From Tremella fuciformis (taxonomy: Eukaryota > Basidiomycota > Tremellomycetes > Tremellales > Tremellaceae): 64,000 nt of DNA. The notes beneath the pieces were generated by a model. That model was not told the DNA's origin. It did not search any database and worked only from the letters and a program-made list of their open reading frames with translations. A program made the translations under genes and the position numbers. Every line of letters starts with the position of its first letter. Positions within the stretch are counted from its first letter, which is position 1. The stretch lies in the NCBI GenBank assembly GCA_032768795.1, contig CP136490.1, positions 3,100,001 through 3,164,000 of the forward strand, given 5' to 3'. Below, in pieces: positions 32,368 to 44,260 of this stretch.

Positions 32368-32416
32368 TGTCCGGCCACTTCGGACATCGCCGCCCGCGAA
32401 GCGGGCTCAATTCTAG
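32368..32416 (+). terminator. Helitron 3' end: twin stem-loops and CTAG
   Basis: Stem TGTCCG/CGGACA (32368-32373 with 32381-32386) is followed by stem GCCCGC/GCGGGC (32392-32397 with 32401-32406) and CTAG at 32413-32416. The next base is T. A GC-rich hairpin about ten bases from CTRR is the known termination signal for rolling-circle transposition. Confidence 0.85.
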
Positions 32417-33668
32417 TCTCTTATCGATTTTCCAGGTCCTTCTCTTGATCGCTCATCGCTTGTGAGGGGTGCCAGAGTGAAAACGCCAACCTGCCAGAAA
32501 GGGTAATTACGCAGCGATGAGCCAATCTCGGTTGACTCCGTCTGCCATCTGTGAGCGAGCGATGCGCCATGCTGGGCTGAGCGTGGGGAAGTGACACCCG
32601 GCGGGGACAAGTCTGTTTTTGCTCATGCTCTGCTCGGGGGGATATGGCCGAACTTTGGGACCTTTTTCCCAAAAGGCCTAAGATAATCAGACCCGCTCAG
32701 GGACCAACACACCCTCCCTCTCTCTCGTTTCGCCTCTTTCGACCCTCCCCCTCTCTCTTCTCTCTCTCTCTTTCCCCCCCCCCCCAGCTTCTAATCAAAT
32801 CTGCCTTGTCATCTCATCTATCCCCCCTCCCCCCTCGCTCCCTCGCCCCCCATTCCTTCTCACCTTTGACATCTATCATATCACAAGAAGGCTTCACACC
32901 TTCTCTCTCACATTCACCCAAAAACCCCGCTCTCATCGCCATCGCCATCGTCGTCGAGTGGAGTAGAAGCGTCGGGCCACCCACACTCAGCTCTCACTCC
33001 TCTTGTACATATCGCGAAGGCCTCCGCGTCTCACGAACGTTGTCCCAATCGTGTCATCAAGCCCGATTACCCGCAGCAGCAGCCTTTCTTCCATCCACCG
33101 CGATTACACAATCTATCCCGCCTACTCGAGTCTGGATTTGGCCTTGGCCACCCAATTCCCGCTCAGTCTTCCCGTCATCGCCTTGATCCCACCGACCGAT
33201 CCTCGGCGGGAGATAACGCGTCTGCACGGCCCACCTCGACGTCCTTTCAAGCTTCCTCCCCCTCGCCGGTCAAACACTCGTCAGCACCGTCATTGCCTTC
33301 CAAGGACGACGTCAGGCCTAGGTTTGATATCGGTCCGGGAGCCTTCGACGTTTCACGAATACCGGTTCGCTCGCCTGCCCGCCCGGCCATCGCTGCATCG
33401 CTCCTGCTTGATTCGTCAGCGGGTCTCGCCCTCGGGCTCAATACCCCACAGCGCTCCTTCCTCTCTCCTCTCTGCTCCCCCCGGCCTATCTCGCGTCACG
33501 CACCAGGTCGCACCTTTCACAACGGGAACCATCACTTTTTCCACACGCCCCATCTGTCCAGGTCGTTCGATCGAGCCAACCTCACGCTCGACCGACCACC
33601 TCATCATTGCCCCCCTGACCCACTAGGAATCCGTCACCATCTTTTTCCGTCTGGGACCCAGAAGGGAA
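32417..33668. promoter_or_regulatory. Upstream region and 5' leader of the GATA factor gene
   Basis: These 1250 bases lie between the Helitron end and the GATA-factor ATG. A strong pyrimidine tract runs through about 32700-32880 (CT runs and a C-run near 32780), as is common in leaders of highly regulated basidiomycete genes. An in-frame stop at 33624-33626 bars an earlier start. ORFs here lack family features and are probably leader sequence. Confidence 0.5.
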
Positions 33669-36600
33669 ATGGCCGTCGAGCCTGCCAGGCCGGCGGCCAT
33701 CCCGCCCACACACGCATCACCCCCCAAACCCGCTGCAGCGACACCCGCAGGGGCAGGGGCGGCCGATATCAAACCCCCTTCCAACACTCCATCCCGGCCA
33801 TCGGATATCCGAAAGTCGCCCACCAATTCGTATAAGTCACCCAACAACTCGTTTTCTTATCGCCGGTTCTCCACGTCTGATACGCGTGGCTCCAAGGATG
33901 ATGAGGGAACCGCCGATCGTAAAGAGGAAGGCGCCGACGTCGATCGCTTCAGGTCGGAGATCTACGGCAAACGTTGGGGAGCACCTTCCTTCTCCGGCGC
34001 AAACTCGCGTCCCGCCTTTTCCAACGAGCGCGGGGCCGATGATGCCATCGAGGAGGACTCACCCTCACCAGCTTCCGACCCCGCCAAACCCGCCGTACGC
34101 ATATCGCCACCCTCAGCCCGAGACGAGAAGGACGAACTCGAGTCTTCTCGCAGTGGTCCAAGTGCCGCCAGCGAGATCTCAGGCGCCCTCGCGCCTGACG
34201 TCAAGGACGAAGGGGAGAAACCCAAGAAGAGAGCGAGAAAGGGCGCGGCCACCACCCGTCTGTCAAAGGACGACGGTGACGCAGCTCCTACCCCTTCTCC
34301 TCGTAAACGCAAGGGTGGGTCTTCATTTCGCTCCTGCTGGAATCCCATTTTCTCGTCCACTCCCCCATGCCCGGTACTGGTCGAATCATGCTGACCCTCC
34401 TAGCGATCGCTCCGGCTACCGCGACCCGCAAGTCACCTCTCCCCACGCCCCCTTTGTCCACCGCCGGCTCCGGTGCTGATAACGCCGCGACCGCCGAGAA
34501 CCCGACCCCGGGTACGTGCCCAGGGGACGGTAGATGTAACGGTGCCGGGGGCAAAGCCGGCTGTGAGGGTTGTCCCACTTTCAACAACAATCTCACGCAT
34601 TCGGCTCCCTTATCTCTGCAGCAACCCGCGCCCACAGAAGGTATTGAACGCAGCAAGCCCGCCACTCGTCCGATGAACGGTCTGCCCTGGACCCTTGGTA
34701 TGGTAGGCGGTGGCGTTCCCATGGCTTCCCGCACTCTCTCTGCTGCGAGCGATAACCGATACGCTGCCTCTGGCGATGAGGAAGGTTCGCATGACGGTTC
34801 TGACGGTGATAAGCCTTCTGGTGCGTCTGCCGCTGGCTCGGCTGCGACCCCTTCGGGCATGAGCTGCAGGAACTGCGGAACCAGCACCACACCTCTTTGG
34901 CGACGAGATGAGGAAGGTCGACCTCAGTGCAACGCCTGTGGTAAGTACCCAATTTGGCAATTTGCCGCTCTTCGCTCACCGTCAGGCTTGTACCACAAAC
35001 TGCACGGCGTGCCGCGTCCAGTGGCCATGAAGAAGACCGTCATCAAGCGCCGCAAGCGAGTGCCTGCTGTAGGCGCCGCTGCGACTGGTCGTGGTGGCTC
35101 GGCTGCCGGCGAGCAGTCTTCCCCTGCGCACGCCTCGGTCCCGATGCCTGCGACTACCGCGCAAGCCGCGCAACCGGCTGATGACAAACCAACGACGCAG
35201 ACGACACCCGCAGCCACCGTTGATCACCGGCCCGCCGGGTTGTCCGACCCGCTTGGTCTGCGACGCGCACCAGCTCCTTCTGCTTCAAAAGCCATACCTT
35301 TGATTATTGGCTCTGCCACGCAGCGACGACCGGGCTGGTGGCTGGAGGATCAGCGGGGCCGTGCAAAAGAGCCCGCCGCTACCACCGCCGATCGCGATGG
35401 AAAGGAGAACAAGGATAAGGAAGGGGTGAGTCCGACTTCAATGATCGTCCCTGTCCACATGTCTATTTGTCCCTTTCCCACCAAGCGCTTCGGCGTCTCT
35501 CCTTTATTTCTTCCCAGACGCCAGAGATGGTGGGCCGCAACCTTTCATTGTGGCCTCCTTTTCTTCGGCGAGGCGATGAGTCGCATCGGGCACGGCCTGG
35601 CCACGCTACGGCTATGCCATCTTCCCCAAACACTTTGATCGTGTCTCATTCGTCCCTCCCCGTATCGTTTCACGACTCCATCATATCATCTAGAAACCCT
35701 GCTTCGATGCACTCGAAAGGCCATGAGCTGACGCTGCCCTCTTCATTCGATACTTCAACACGATCCCGCCTTCTACGATCCTCTTCCCCCTTGACCAATA
35801 CACCACTTCTCCGGATGTCATTGGTACGGCGTATGACCTCTCCTCCCCTGCATACAACTTCCCCCATATCTATCACCCGTCATTTGTCCGCGCCTGCTCT
35901 CGCCGTCGATCCACCCAAACAGCTCGCGCACCAACTTGCTGCCGAGACCCTCCTAACCATGGCCCCTAGCGGCCCTAAGAAGGAAGACCCCTCGCCTGAA
36001 CGTCAGGCCGGCTCCGCGGCTACCCCGGCTTCCGCTACCGCAGCCAAGACCGCCACGCCTGCGGCTGCCACTGACACACCCGGGGCAAACACTCGCAGTT
36101 CTACCACCACGGCTGTCGACTCGAAAGACGAGCCCCGAGGTATCAAGCGCAAGGCTGAGGAGGAAGCTCGTCTTCCGCCTGCCGCCACCCTCGGCCTTGT
36201 CGGCCTCGGACAGGAAGCCGCCAAACGTGAAGCCGCAGCACGTGAAGCCGCAGCAAAGGACCGAACATTCTCCCGCTCCCCGCTCAGCACGACTGACGCT
36301 CGTCCGACTGGTACGGTCCCCTCTGCCGCAGCGAGAGCATCCGAGTCTCCCGCTCTCAACACAAAGCCTGCTCCTGCCAACCCGGCGAACAGATATTCGA
36401 TCTACGGTCCAACCACCACTCGCGACAATTCGCTCACGACATCTCCCTGGGGCACTCTCGGTCAACCAAGGTATACCCCGTCATCGCTCGCGTCGAACAT
36501 ACGTCGCGCGGCTTCCCCATCGGTAGCGACCACGGCTACCCCGGCGAGCGCGGCGTCTACACCGACTGCCGCCAAGAACCCACTGTCACCTCCCAGTACT

Positions 36601-37365
36601 CGGCTGGACGGACGTGATGCTGCAGCTACGGCAGCCACAAACGGTATCGGCGCGTCCCGGTTTTTCCAAACTACCGCCAACTCCATCACTGGTTACGGTC
36701 ACTACGCGATGAGTCGCCGCGAGCTCGCTGAACACCGTGAGCAGCTCCGCGAGGGTAAGCGATGGCTCGAGAATATGATGGCCAAGACAGACAAGTTGTT
36801 GCATATGGTCGAAAACAAGATGGCACTATCCAGTGAGCTTGGCGCGCACCGCAACGATGACTGGGAATTTGAGGAACGAGAACGTCTTCGATCGCAGGAA
36901 ATCAAGCGCTTGGAAGAGGAGCGAGAGAAGGATCGTTTGGAGCGAGACCGACGCGAGCGCGAGCGGGAGAGGGAGAGGGAGCGAGAGCGAGACTTCAACA
37001 CCTCGACGAGCTTCTTTGACCGCGAGCGTGAAGCTATCATGCGCGAGCGGGTTCGAGAACGAGAACGCCTTGCCGCATCTGTGGCATCATCAGCTGCATC
37101 GTCTCCGGTCGTCGCGAATCGCGAGAAGTCCGAGGCAGAGCGTAATCGCGACTTGCTGCTCGCTTCGAGGCGTGTCACTGCTGTCTCGCCAAACCCAGTA
37201 AACGGCGCCCGTCCGCTGGGAGCTGCGGCCGCCTCTGGCGTCACCGCGACTGGAGCCGCTGCGAACAGGTCGAATTGGGAAGGCGAGCCCGTCATGGGCG
37301 GAACAGCCTTGCCCCGAAGGGAACAGCTCACCTCTCGTGGACCGAGGGGTTTGTGGGGATTCTAA
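33669..37365 (+). CDS. CIR1: GATA-type iron-responsive transcription factor, Cir1-like
   Basis: Fungal SreA/Urbs1/Cir1 factors control iron uptake genes; in Cryptococcus Cir1 also governs virulence traits. Four exons, 33669-34314, 34404-34940, 34986-35425 and 35518-37365, keep frame for about 1156 residues. Near residue 250 is the cysteine-rich iron-sensing region typical of this family ([20 protein letters not shown]). From about 368 follows a single GATA finger ([14 protein letters not shown], then CNACG joined over an intron to [11 protein letters not shown]) and a basic tail ([10 protein letters not shown]). The first finger of ascomycete SreA is missing, as reported for Cir1. The long C-terminal half is disordered, with an Arg-Glu repeat coiled segment near 36870-37070. 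The Helitron end is 1.25 kb upstream. Confidence 0.88.
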
Positions 37366-37693
37366 GCAAACATGGTTAAGAAGGAAACTGGAAAAAGTAT
37401 GATTTATGGAACTGGGTATGAGTGTTAAAGGGTCGACCATGTCCTAAGCAAAGTAGTCAATCAATCAGTTACGCAGAGGTTGTACCCGTGTCTTCCCCAT
37501 GCATGTACTCCTCTTCATGACACTGATTGGTCGGTGATGGGTGGCAACACAACAAGGGCTTCTCGTACCGTGTCCGGTCCACACGTCATTGCCCCCCGTC
37601 GGTCTGTCAATCTGACGCCCATCCATTCGTTTTCGCCCCTCCTTTCCTTTTCTTCTTTCTCTTCGTTGCATTCTGCATTTCGTCTCTCGGGGC
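37366..37693. other. Intergenic, CIR1 3' end and palmitoyltransferase promoter
   Basis: These 328 bases lie between two plus-strand genes. Apart from a pyrimidine-rich stretch near 37625-37680, just before the next ATG, I see nothing specific. Confidence 0.4.
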
Positions 37694-39645
37694 ATGAAGA
37701 GCCCGCCGAGCCCCTCGGGGCCATCGAGGCGGCACCCTCAGCCCTCCGCAAATGGGAACGGGCATGCTGGTCCGCAGTCGCTCAACGCCGACATGATCGA
37801 TTTCCTCAACACCGCTCCCCCTCATCCGGCCACATCTGTAGCCGTGTCCGACGTGGGCGTCAACGGTGGTATTCATGGAGGTCCTGGGCGTGGTACGAGC
37901 AAGCAGCCCATGTTTGGCATCGGAATGAAGAAGCGTGTCTCGCCTGGGGGCAAGAATGCCGGGAGGCGAGGACCAGGTCGGCCAGACCCGTGGATATTGC
38001 GCAAGTTCATGGTCATGTGAGCACTCCTCCTCTCCCTGGTTAGTTGGGGTGCTGAGCTGATGCCAGTGTGCTGCTTGCGCTGTTCGTGTGGGGCTTCTAC
38101 GTCGTCGTAGGGCGCATATGCGCACCTATGATACAGGGCAAATCAGCCAGTGGACTAGGCAAGGGTACCGGGGGTGAGTCACGACCATCACGTCCTCAGC
38201 ACGCCCCGAGGGAAAGCCGAGCGGCTGACTTCCAGCTGGTCTTCTTGTCGGCTTTGTCATTGTGTGGCTCATGTGTGTCTGGACGTATCTCAAGGTGAGC
38301 ACTGCCACTCGTGCGCGAGCAGTGTTGATCGTCAGATATCACTGACTGGTCCTGGGTTCGCTCAGAACGTGCGTCGCACCTTTGCACGCTTTGTCATTCC
38401 TCGTCTGACTCGCAGTACGTCCCCAAGGCCGCCCCGCCTCCGCAAGCTGCACCACCGAATTATCATCTTATGAACGGGTCAGATCTCCCTCCGCCAGCCT
38501 TGCACGATTCTTCGATGCCTTCGCCGTTCCACCAAGATGATGGCGCTGGTCCCGACCCATCGACTTTCGCCCCCATCATCAACCTTGGCGTACAGGCCCG
38601 AGACGCAGTGACGGATATGCAGGAGCCAAGAGAGAGCACCAATGAGCGCTTCTCATCGGCGACCCTCATGCCAATGATACCGGACGAACACGGCGAACCT
38701 TCCAAGCCTCACCAGATCGGACAAGGAAATAAGATTGCGAAGAAGAAGGTTGTGAAGGACTGGAGAGAGCTGCAACGGCCTACGCCTCGTATCCACATCG
38801 GACCCAGATGGTGTCAATACTGCGAGATCAACAAGCCCGATCGTGCGCATCATTGCCGACATTGCGGACAGTGTGTGCTCGCTTTCGATCGTAAGTGATC
38901 ACTCCTGGAGACCGACTTCGGCATGATTTGCGGATGTGCTGATGGCAGATCACTGTCTTTGGATTGGGCAGTGTGTCGGGTGGCAGAACCACAAGTTCTT
39001 CATGAATTTCAACTTTTGGGGCTTCTTCTTCAACCTCTATACCCTTGCCACCTGCATCGCGTACGCCTCCAAGCTACCTGAGCAGGACGGACAAGTCATC
39101 GCCATAATAGTCATGTGAGTGTCGTACGCCAGTTGTCGCTGTTCTCATGAGCAGCGCTGCCATGTTCACCCTCTTCAACGCCATGATGTTTGGCTCTCAC
39201 GTCCACCTCTTCCTGACAGGCCGAACGACAGTCGAGTCCTTTGGCGGAAGGGATCAAGTGGAGGAGGAGAACCGGATCCTGCAGCTCGAGTACGGTATCC
39301 TTTGGCACATTAAGGAGAAACGGAGGGTCAAGCGGCGATGGAAGGCAGAGTATGGCGGTGTGAGTGTCGACGAGCGATGGAGATCCGGGACGAAGAGGGA
39401 GCTCTGGGAAGCGCGCATGGGCAGAAGTTGGATAGAGTGGCTCCGTGAGTGTCGACCGACTCTCACTGTGCGAGTACACTTGCTGATTGCCAGTGCCGAT
39501 AGGACGTTCGCGCGGCGACGGTGTCCACTTTGACCAGAACCCTCATTTCGGTCCGAACGGAGAGTGGCTCATGGTCAAGGACTGGCCAAAGGAACTGCAG
39601 CCCCGATCGTCCTTGTCTACCAATACCGCTTTGTCCGAAGTATAG
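37694..39645 (+). CDS. DHHC-type protein S-palmitoyltransferase
   Basis: Integral membrane acyltransferase that attaches palmitate to cysteines of target proteins. The start is ATG 37694 with a disordered head. Two membrane segments follow (VLLALFVWGFYVVVG and LLVGFVIVWLMCVW), and then a long cytosolic loop. The cysteine-rich domain reads WCQYCEINKPDRAHHCRHCG, then CVLAFD joined over an intron to HHCLWIGQCVG, so the catalytic DHHC is formed only by splicing. Two more membrane segments follow (NFWGFFFNLYTLATCIAY and AAMFTLFNAMMFGSHVHLF). The tail has a TTVESF motif, close to the TTxE seen after the last segment in this family. Seven or so short introns. It resembles yeast Pfa3/Pfa5 in layout; I cannot assign the paralogue. 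Confidence 0.88.
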
Positions 39646-40109
39646 ATACGTACCCATCTCCCGAATCTTGTTGTTGTCCACACCCCAGAGGTTAGAAGCT
39701 CGTATAGTCATATAGTTGCAATCTGCTCAGCATGCACGTAGTCCTGCCGACCTCGCGAGCGAGGTACTGACGGGTCTCTTCTACCCTTATCCCATGGCGG
39801 CGGTCCTTTGGTCGCCTTTGGCGAAAGACGGCCCGTTGCGAAAGGTGCTACTGATGCAGAGTGTCGCGACTGGGTGGCCAATTATGAAGTATTCATGCTC
39901 TCACTTGACGACTTGACATTTCTCACTTCGACACTCCGAACTCCAAAGCATTTTGCTTATGACGCACAGACCTTCGCCATCATATCGTCACTGACGCTCG
40001 GACCGCCTCGCCTCCACCCTGGACGTCCACCGCGACTGATTTCACTCTGCGCTTTTTCTTCCTTTCTTCTCCGCACGTCTGCACTTTATTCTGCTCCATT
40101 CCCATCTCG
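39646..40109. other. Intergenic, palmitoyltransferase to KAR5-like gene
   Basis: These 464 bases lie between two plus-strand genes. An ORF fragment (around 39808-39960) looks mildly protein-like, but it has no recognised motif or convincing start. I treat the stretch as promoter and 3' end. Confidence 0.35.
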
Positions 40110-42770
40110 ATGTACACCAACACGGAAGCTTCGATGTCCCGCATGACACACCTGGTGGTCGTCGCGCTGATATTCGCTTGGACGGGGCTCGCCACCGGTG
40201 CGGCACCTGCTACAGATGGAGCAGAGAGAGGTGCGAGCCTGAGTAGGAGTCTGCAGCGAGGTGAGCGGGTGTTGGAGACACTGAGGCAAGGCTGAGCGCG
40301 AGATGTTGCTCAGCTTGGGCTTTCGGCGTCCCAGGTCAGAGAGATATTTGGGAACCTCGGTATGTCGCCCAATCTCTTGTCTCTCCTGTCGTATCAGTCA
40401 GGTGGCAAACTCATCACCAGAACTCCCATCGTCCATGTTGTCCACCGACTGCCACTCCCTGGTCGCGGCTCGCCTATCAGATCGATGTGCTTCTGACTTT
40501 GGTGAAGAAGCCAAGCGCAACTGTCAGATCTCCGTGATCATGGTGTTCCAGAAGCCAACGTGCAGTCGCAATATCCCTGACGCTATGTTCCATGTCCGCG
40601 GCACTGCAGCCTATACCGACAGAGTGCAAACCTTGGTGTCCCAACTCCGGACCTACTCACCGTCGCGCGGACTCTATGGCGTGGTGGCAGAGGGAAGAAC
40701 CCGTCCGCCCGACGGCTGGTGATACTCAACAGAAGTGTCTCAGGCGAGCTGACCACCTCCATACAAGTCTGCTCAGCTCACCGGCAGTGCTCTTTATCGA
40801 AGTTCACAGGATTGGACCACTTACAACGGGTACCTGAGGGACGCGAGTGAGCTGCCCGTCGCTTAGCGGGAAGCAGGCCTGACAGTCTAGCGCAACTATG
40901 CTTTGCTCTGAGTGGGCAGCGAGAAGCAGGTCAGCTCTGGGCTTAGTCTGCGTCTCGGGCTGACAGGTAGACATAGCTCGAGCGGCATATGCGAACGCGA
41001 CGCAAGAAAAGATTACCCTCCTGCGGCATCTGCAGAAGAATGAGGCAGCCAGGGGCGAGAGGGAGCACGACCACCACTCCAATCTCACTACCTTACTCGA
41101 GGTTCGCTACTTCGTGATCCGTGTACAGCTGGCTGAAAACGCATACCATGCGTCGGTCCTCTCAAGCATCCGAATTGGTCGTTCAAGATTTTGCTCTGCA
41201 AGGCAATATACAAGAGACGCAGATTCGGGCATTAGCAAAGGCAGTGTCTGATCTGCATGTCGGTCGAGATGCGCTGTGGGCAGAGGTGCAGCGTGATGCC
41301 AACGATCTATTGAGAGACTTTACCCAAAAATTGCACACAGATGTACAGGCTCGCCAGTCCAGGCTGCTACAGCAGGTGAGGTACCGGTCACGCTCCCTCA
41401 AGTGGTGCTGACATCCTAGCTGGACTCTCAACTGGACGAGTTGCATCTCGAAGTACTTTAGACCGCATACTTGTCGCCCTTATGCTCATTCACAGCACTC
41501 CGCGGCACTCAATCTGAACGCCGCCTCCCTACAAGAGACACTGGCGAGTGCGATGTCAGGATTTCACCGCGACTTGGAGCTGGCCTCCGCTATCCACAGC
41601 GGACATATGGTAGCGTTTGAGGTCACGATGCTGTTGAGCGAGCTCATTTGCAGCAATCTCTGACAGAGAGCTTCCTATCAATGACCAATCTAGTTTCAGT
41701 CGTTTCTGAGGTAAGATTTTCTCTTCCAGGTCGACTTGAGCTCATGGCACAAGACAATGACCGGGCTTCACACCGCAGCAACGCTCATAGATCCTTTGCT
41801 GGCTTCGGCCTTGTCTTCGGCAGCCAGCGTTCAGGTGATCTCCGGGTCCTGATGGAAGGATTTTCATTGACTTGCAGTCCGCTCACACAGATCTGCACCG
41901 TGATCTGCACACAGCCTTGACTGACTCGCGGAAGTTGTCGGCCCAATTGATCGACTCTCAGACCCTCTTGAATGACACGCTGGCATCGCTATCAGACTGG
42001 AAGACTAATCTCGTGCGACCATCCCCAAGGCTCTTTGGGTCCTCGCTGTCTCTCTTCTCAGGTGGGATGCTACACCAAGCGGGTCTTGACAGACTGATCG
42101 CCAGGGCCCACGCTGTTCTCACCGAAGCTTGGCGATGTCTTGGCACAAGACCGTACCGTATCTGTTCTTGTCGGCGCTCTCCTTTGGGCTGTCAACTTTG
42201 CCGCTGGTTTCATCTATACGGTCTTCTGTTTTATCGTCAGTCCTTATAGCGGCAATATGACCGTCTGACAGAGAAGGCGACCCTAGGAGGCATGACTTGG
42301 GCTTTCGTGCACACAAATCTAGGCCGTCGAATCAGGACTTACTGGAAAAATTACGCGGACGAGGAGACGTGGGGGCCTATTCCGTGCGTTCATTCCGATG
42401 GCGACTTCACTTGCTCACGTATAGGTTCGACGGTTTGGAGACACGTCGTACGGCACCATTCTCTGTCCCCCACACACCTGCCCCTCCCGCATACAGGTCG
42501 CCCGAAGTGATTCCGCCATGTCGGTCACGCACTCGGGATCCACAACTGTTTCAACCCAAGCGAAAGGCAGACGTGTCGGAAGACACCCCCTCGCAAACGC
42601 CTCTTCAGCTCGACAATGTACTTGGCCTGCAGCTCCATCCCCGTCCTAGGTTTCTGGTGCCATCTGCAGAGATCGTCGAGCGAGTCAAGGCGACGCGGCG
42701 TGAGCTAGGACTGGGAAAGGTCCCCATAGACCGGCCGCGAGGGGTTTCGGCTCCTCCTTTTCTGGGTTAG
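40110..42770 (+). CDS. Nuclear fusion protein, KAR5/Tht1/Brambleberry-like
   Basis: Kar5-family proteins sit in the nuclear envelope and are needed for nuclear membrane fusion after mating. ATG 40110 begins a signal peptide (HLVVVALIFAWTGLATGAA). A cysteine-bearing lumenal part follows (STDCHSLVAARLSDRC, then PTECKPWC) with the family-typical block ALYRSSQDWTTYNGYLRDA near 40790-40850. Long coiled coil comes next (ITLLRHLQKNEAARGERE, DVQARQSRLLQQ, SLQETLASAMSGFHRDL). Near 42160 a membrane segment reads VLVGALLWAVNFAAGFIYTVF. A basic C-terminal tail ends at 42770. At least eight introns are needed and I could not place every junction, so inner exon limits, and the tail after the membrane segment, are approximate. 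Confidence 0.7.
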
Positions 42771-42927
42771 CGAGAGAGCGTCAAGTCATGTTTTATGCGC
42801 CATCATGTAGTCATCATGAGTACGTGCCCGAGCAGTGCGGGTGTTAAGAAGGGATCGGTTGTGGCTCTAGCTGACACTACTTCTACAGTATGACAATAGT
42901 CGACGAATTGTTTGTTCTGGAGTCGCT

Positions 42928-43919
42928 TCACATGAACTTGGCGTACACCTTGTCAAATGCCTCCTTGCCGCCGGTCTCAATGACATCTCCGTGGCACGGG
43001 ATGATCCTGTCCCACTTTGCCGCACGGACAAGGCTCAACTCGGACCGAAGCAGACTGGCGTCAGCCCAATAGCGGCTCCGAATTAAGCCGCTTTCCGGAC
43101 TCACGTCGGATCCTTGTAAAAGCTGCTAACGAGCGTGTTGTGCATGCGCCCACCGGGGCTAAAGCTGCGCAGGGGTATGACGCGCGACAGCTTGGACCGC
43201 GGCGCGCGAGAGTACTGCTCCGTCCCAGGGAGGTTGAAGAGCACGTCGCCCTCCAGCAGCGTGCTGGTCGGTCCGTGCACAGCCACGAGCTCGTGGTTCG
43301 CATGCGAGTATACTTGGAAGAGGGTGATCTGTCCCATCTCAGCCCTTTGGCAACAGGCGACAGGGCGCGCACCTCTGGCTCGAAGCCGAATGTGCCCACT
43401 GGCTCGGTGGGCAGTACGAGGCCCGTCCAGGTGATCCTCAACTTGTCCTTGAGGCGCTGGACTCCGATGACCCTATAGAAGCTCAGCAGAGCGCCTAAGA
43501 TGGGCAGACGAAGGCGCACCGCGCTTCTGGGTAGCCCCTGTGCCAGCTCTCCAAGAAAAGACTATGCGCGCCACTGGGCGCGACGATCCACCCCACTCGC
43601 CCGCCCATACTTTCCAGCGCGGCGCGCGCCGCCTGCGTCAGCCTCGTCGAGGCATACACGAAGATCTCGCCCGAAGCAAGGATGATGGCGGTACTTCGTC
43701 CGCCTAGCGGGAGCGGCCCGCGGCTCTACGCACCTCAGCAGCTGCATCGCGAGAAATGACCGGCAGCCAGTGGAGCGGAGGAGGGGAGGGACGCACGAAC
43801 GGGGCGCTGAAGGTCACGATGTTTGGCGTCACGCGTCGGATGACGAGCGTCTTGTCCCACGGGTCTGTGGAGGCGTAGACGAGCGCCGCGACGTCTGCGG
43901 CTGCGGCGATGCTGGCCAT
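42928..43919 (-). CDS. Metallo-beta-lactamase-fold-like protein (DUF4336-type)
   Basis: Function unknown. From ATG 43919 the protein reads MASIAAAADVAALVYAS, then DKTLVIRRVTPNIVTFSAPF, STAIILASGEIFVYASTRL, GWIVAPSGAHSLFLESWH, PEARCAFVCPS, then GQITLFQVYSHANHELVAVH and LLEGDVLFNLPG. The last exon gives WDRIIPCHGDVIETGGKEAF and stops at 42928. The order of a strand-loop SGAHSLFL, a HANHELV segment, a GDVLFN segment and a final PCHGDVI fits proteins loosely related to the metallo-beta-lactamase fold, but the canonical HxHxDH signature is absent. So catalytic activity should not be assumed. It converges on the KAR5-like gene with about 157 bases between stops. Confidence 0.68.
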
Positions 43920-44260
43920 ACCTGACACGATTGCCAATACCCAATGGTAGTGATGATGCTACTGAGCTGGGGAAGGCTCGTTGTGGCTGCACGAAGGCGT
44001 ATATGTACAGTCCATCCTTCCGCCTCGCCTTTGCCATCTGGTCGACATGCATCACAGCCTCGGCCTGCACACACGGCCGGCCAATCGACACATCAGCACC
44101 AACTTGATCTCCTCCCTCTCCTTTGACCGCTCGCAAGCGCCGTGGCAGAGGCGGTGCGGGAAAACAACTTGGCTCAATCGCCGCCACACTCCTCCCGCCA
44201 CTGAGACAAACTTCACACGAGATACATCGACTTGCTTACTTCTCGAACGAATGATAAGAC
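43920..44260. other. Intergenic, RXT3 3' end to metallo-hydrolase-like promoter
   Basis: These 341 bases lie between two minus-strand genes. ORFs across it look like frame shadows. No feature recognised. Confidence 0.35.

Larger units (their letters stand above)
17641..32416 (+). mobile_element. Autonomous Helitron, interrupted by a nested LTR retrotransposon
   Basis: A rolling-circle transposon. The right end is clear: a stem-loop TGTCCG/CGGACA at 32368-32386, a second stem-loop GCCCGC-GAA-GCGGGC at 32392-32406, ten bases, and terminal CTAG at 32413-32416 followed by host T. The left end is placed at TTCTAC (17641) after host A. This rests on the usual TC start and on blocks shared with the candidate non-autonomous copy at 14905. 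The exact left base (17641 or 17642) is uncertain. Inside are the Rep-helicase gene (plus) and a small spliced gene (minus). Of the 14.8 kb, 9.4 kb is a later retrotransposon insertion, so the original element was about 5.3 kb. All its coding exons are free of stops and frameshifts, which suggests recent activity. Confidence 0.85.

Noticed and set aside
32644..33835. Overlapping plus-strand ORFs before the GATA factor gene
   Set aside because: They are in different frames or start with non-ATG codons, are pyrimidine-driven low complexity, and an in-frame stop precedes ATG 33669.
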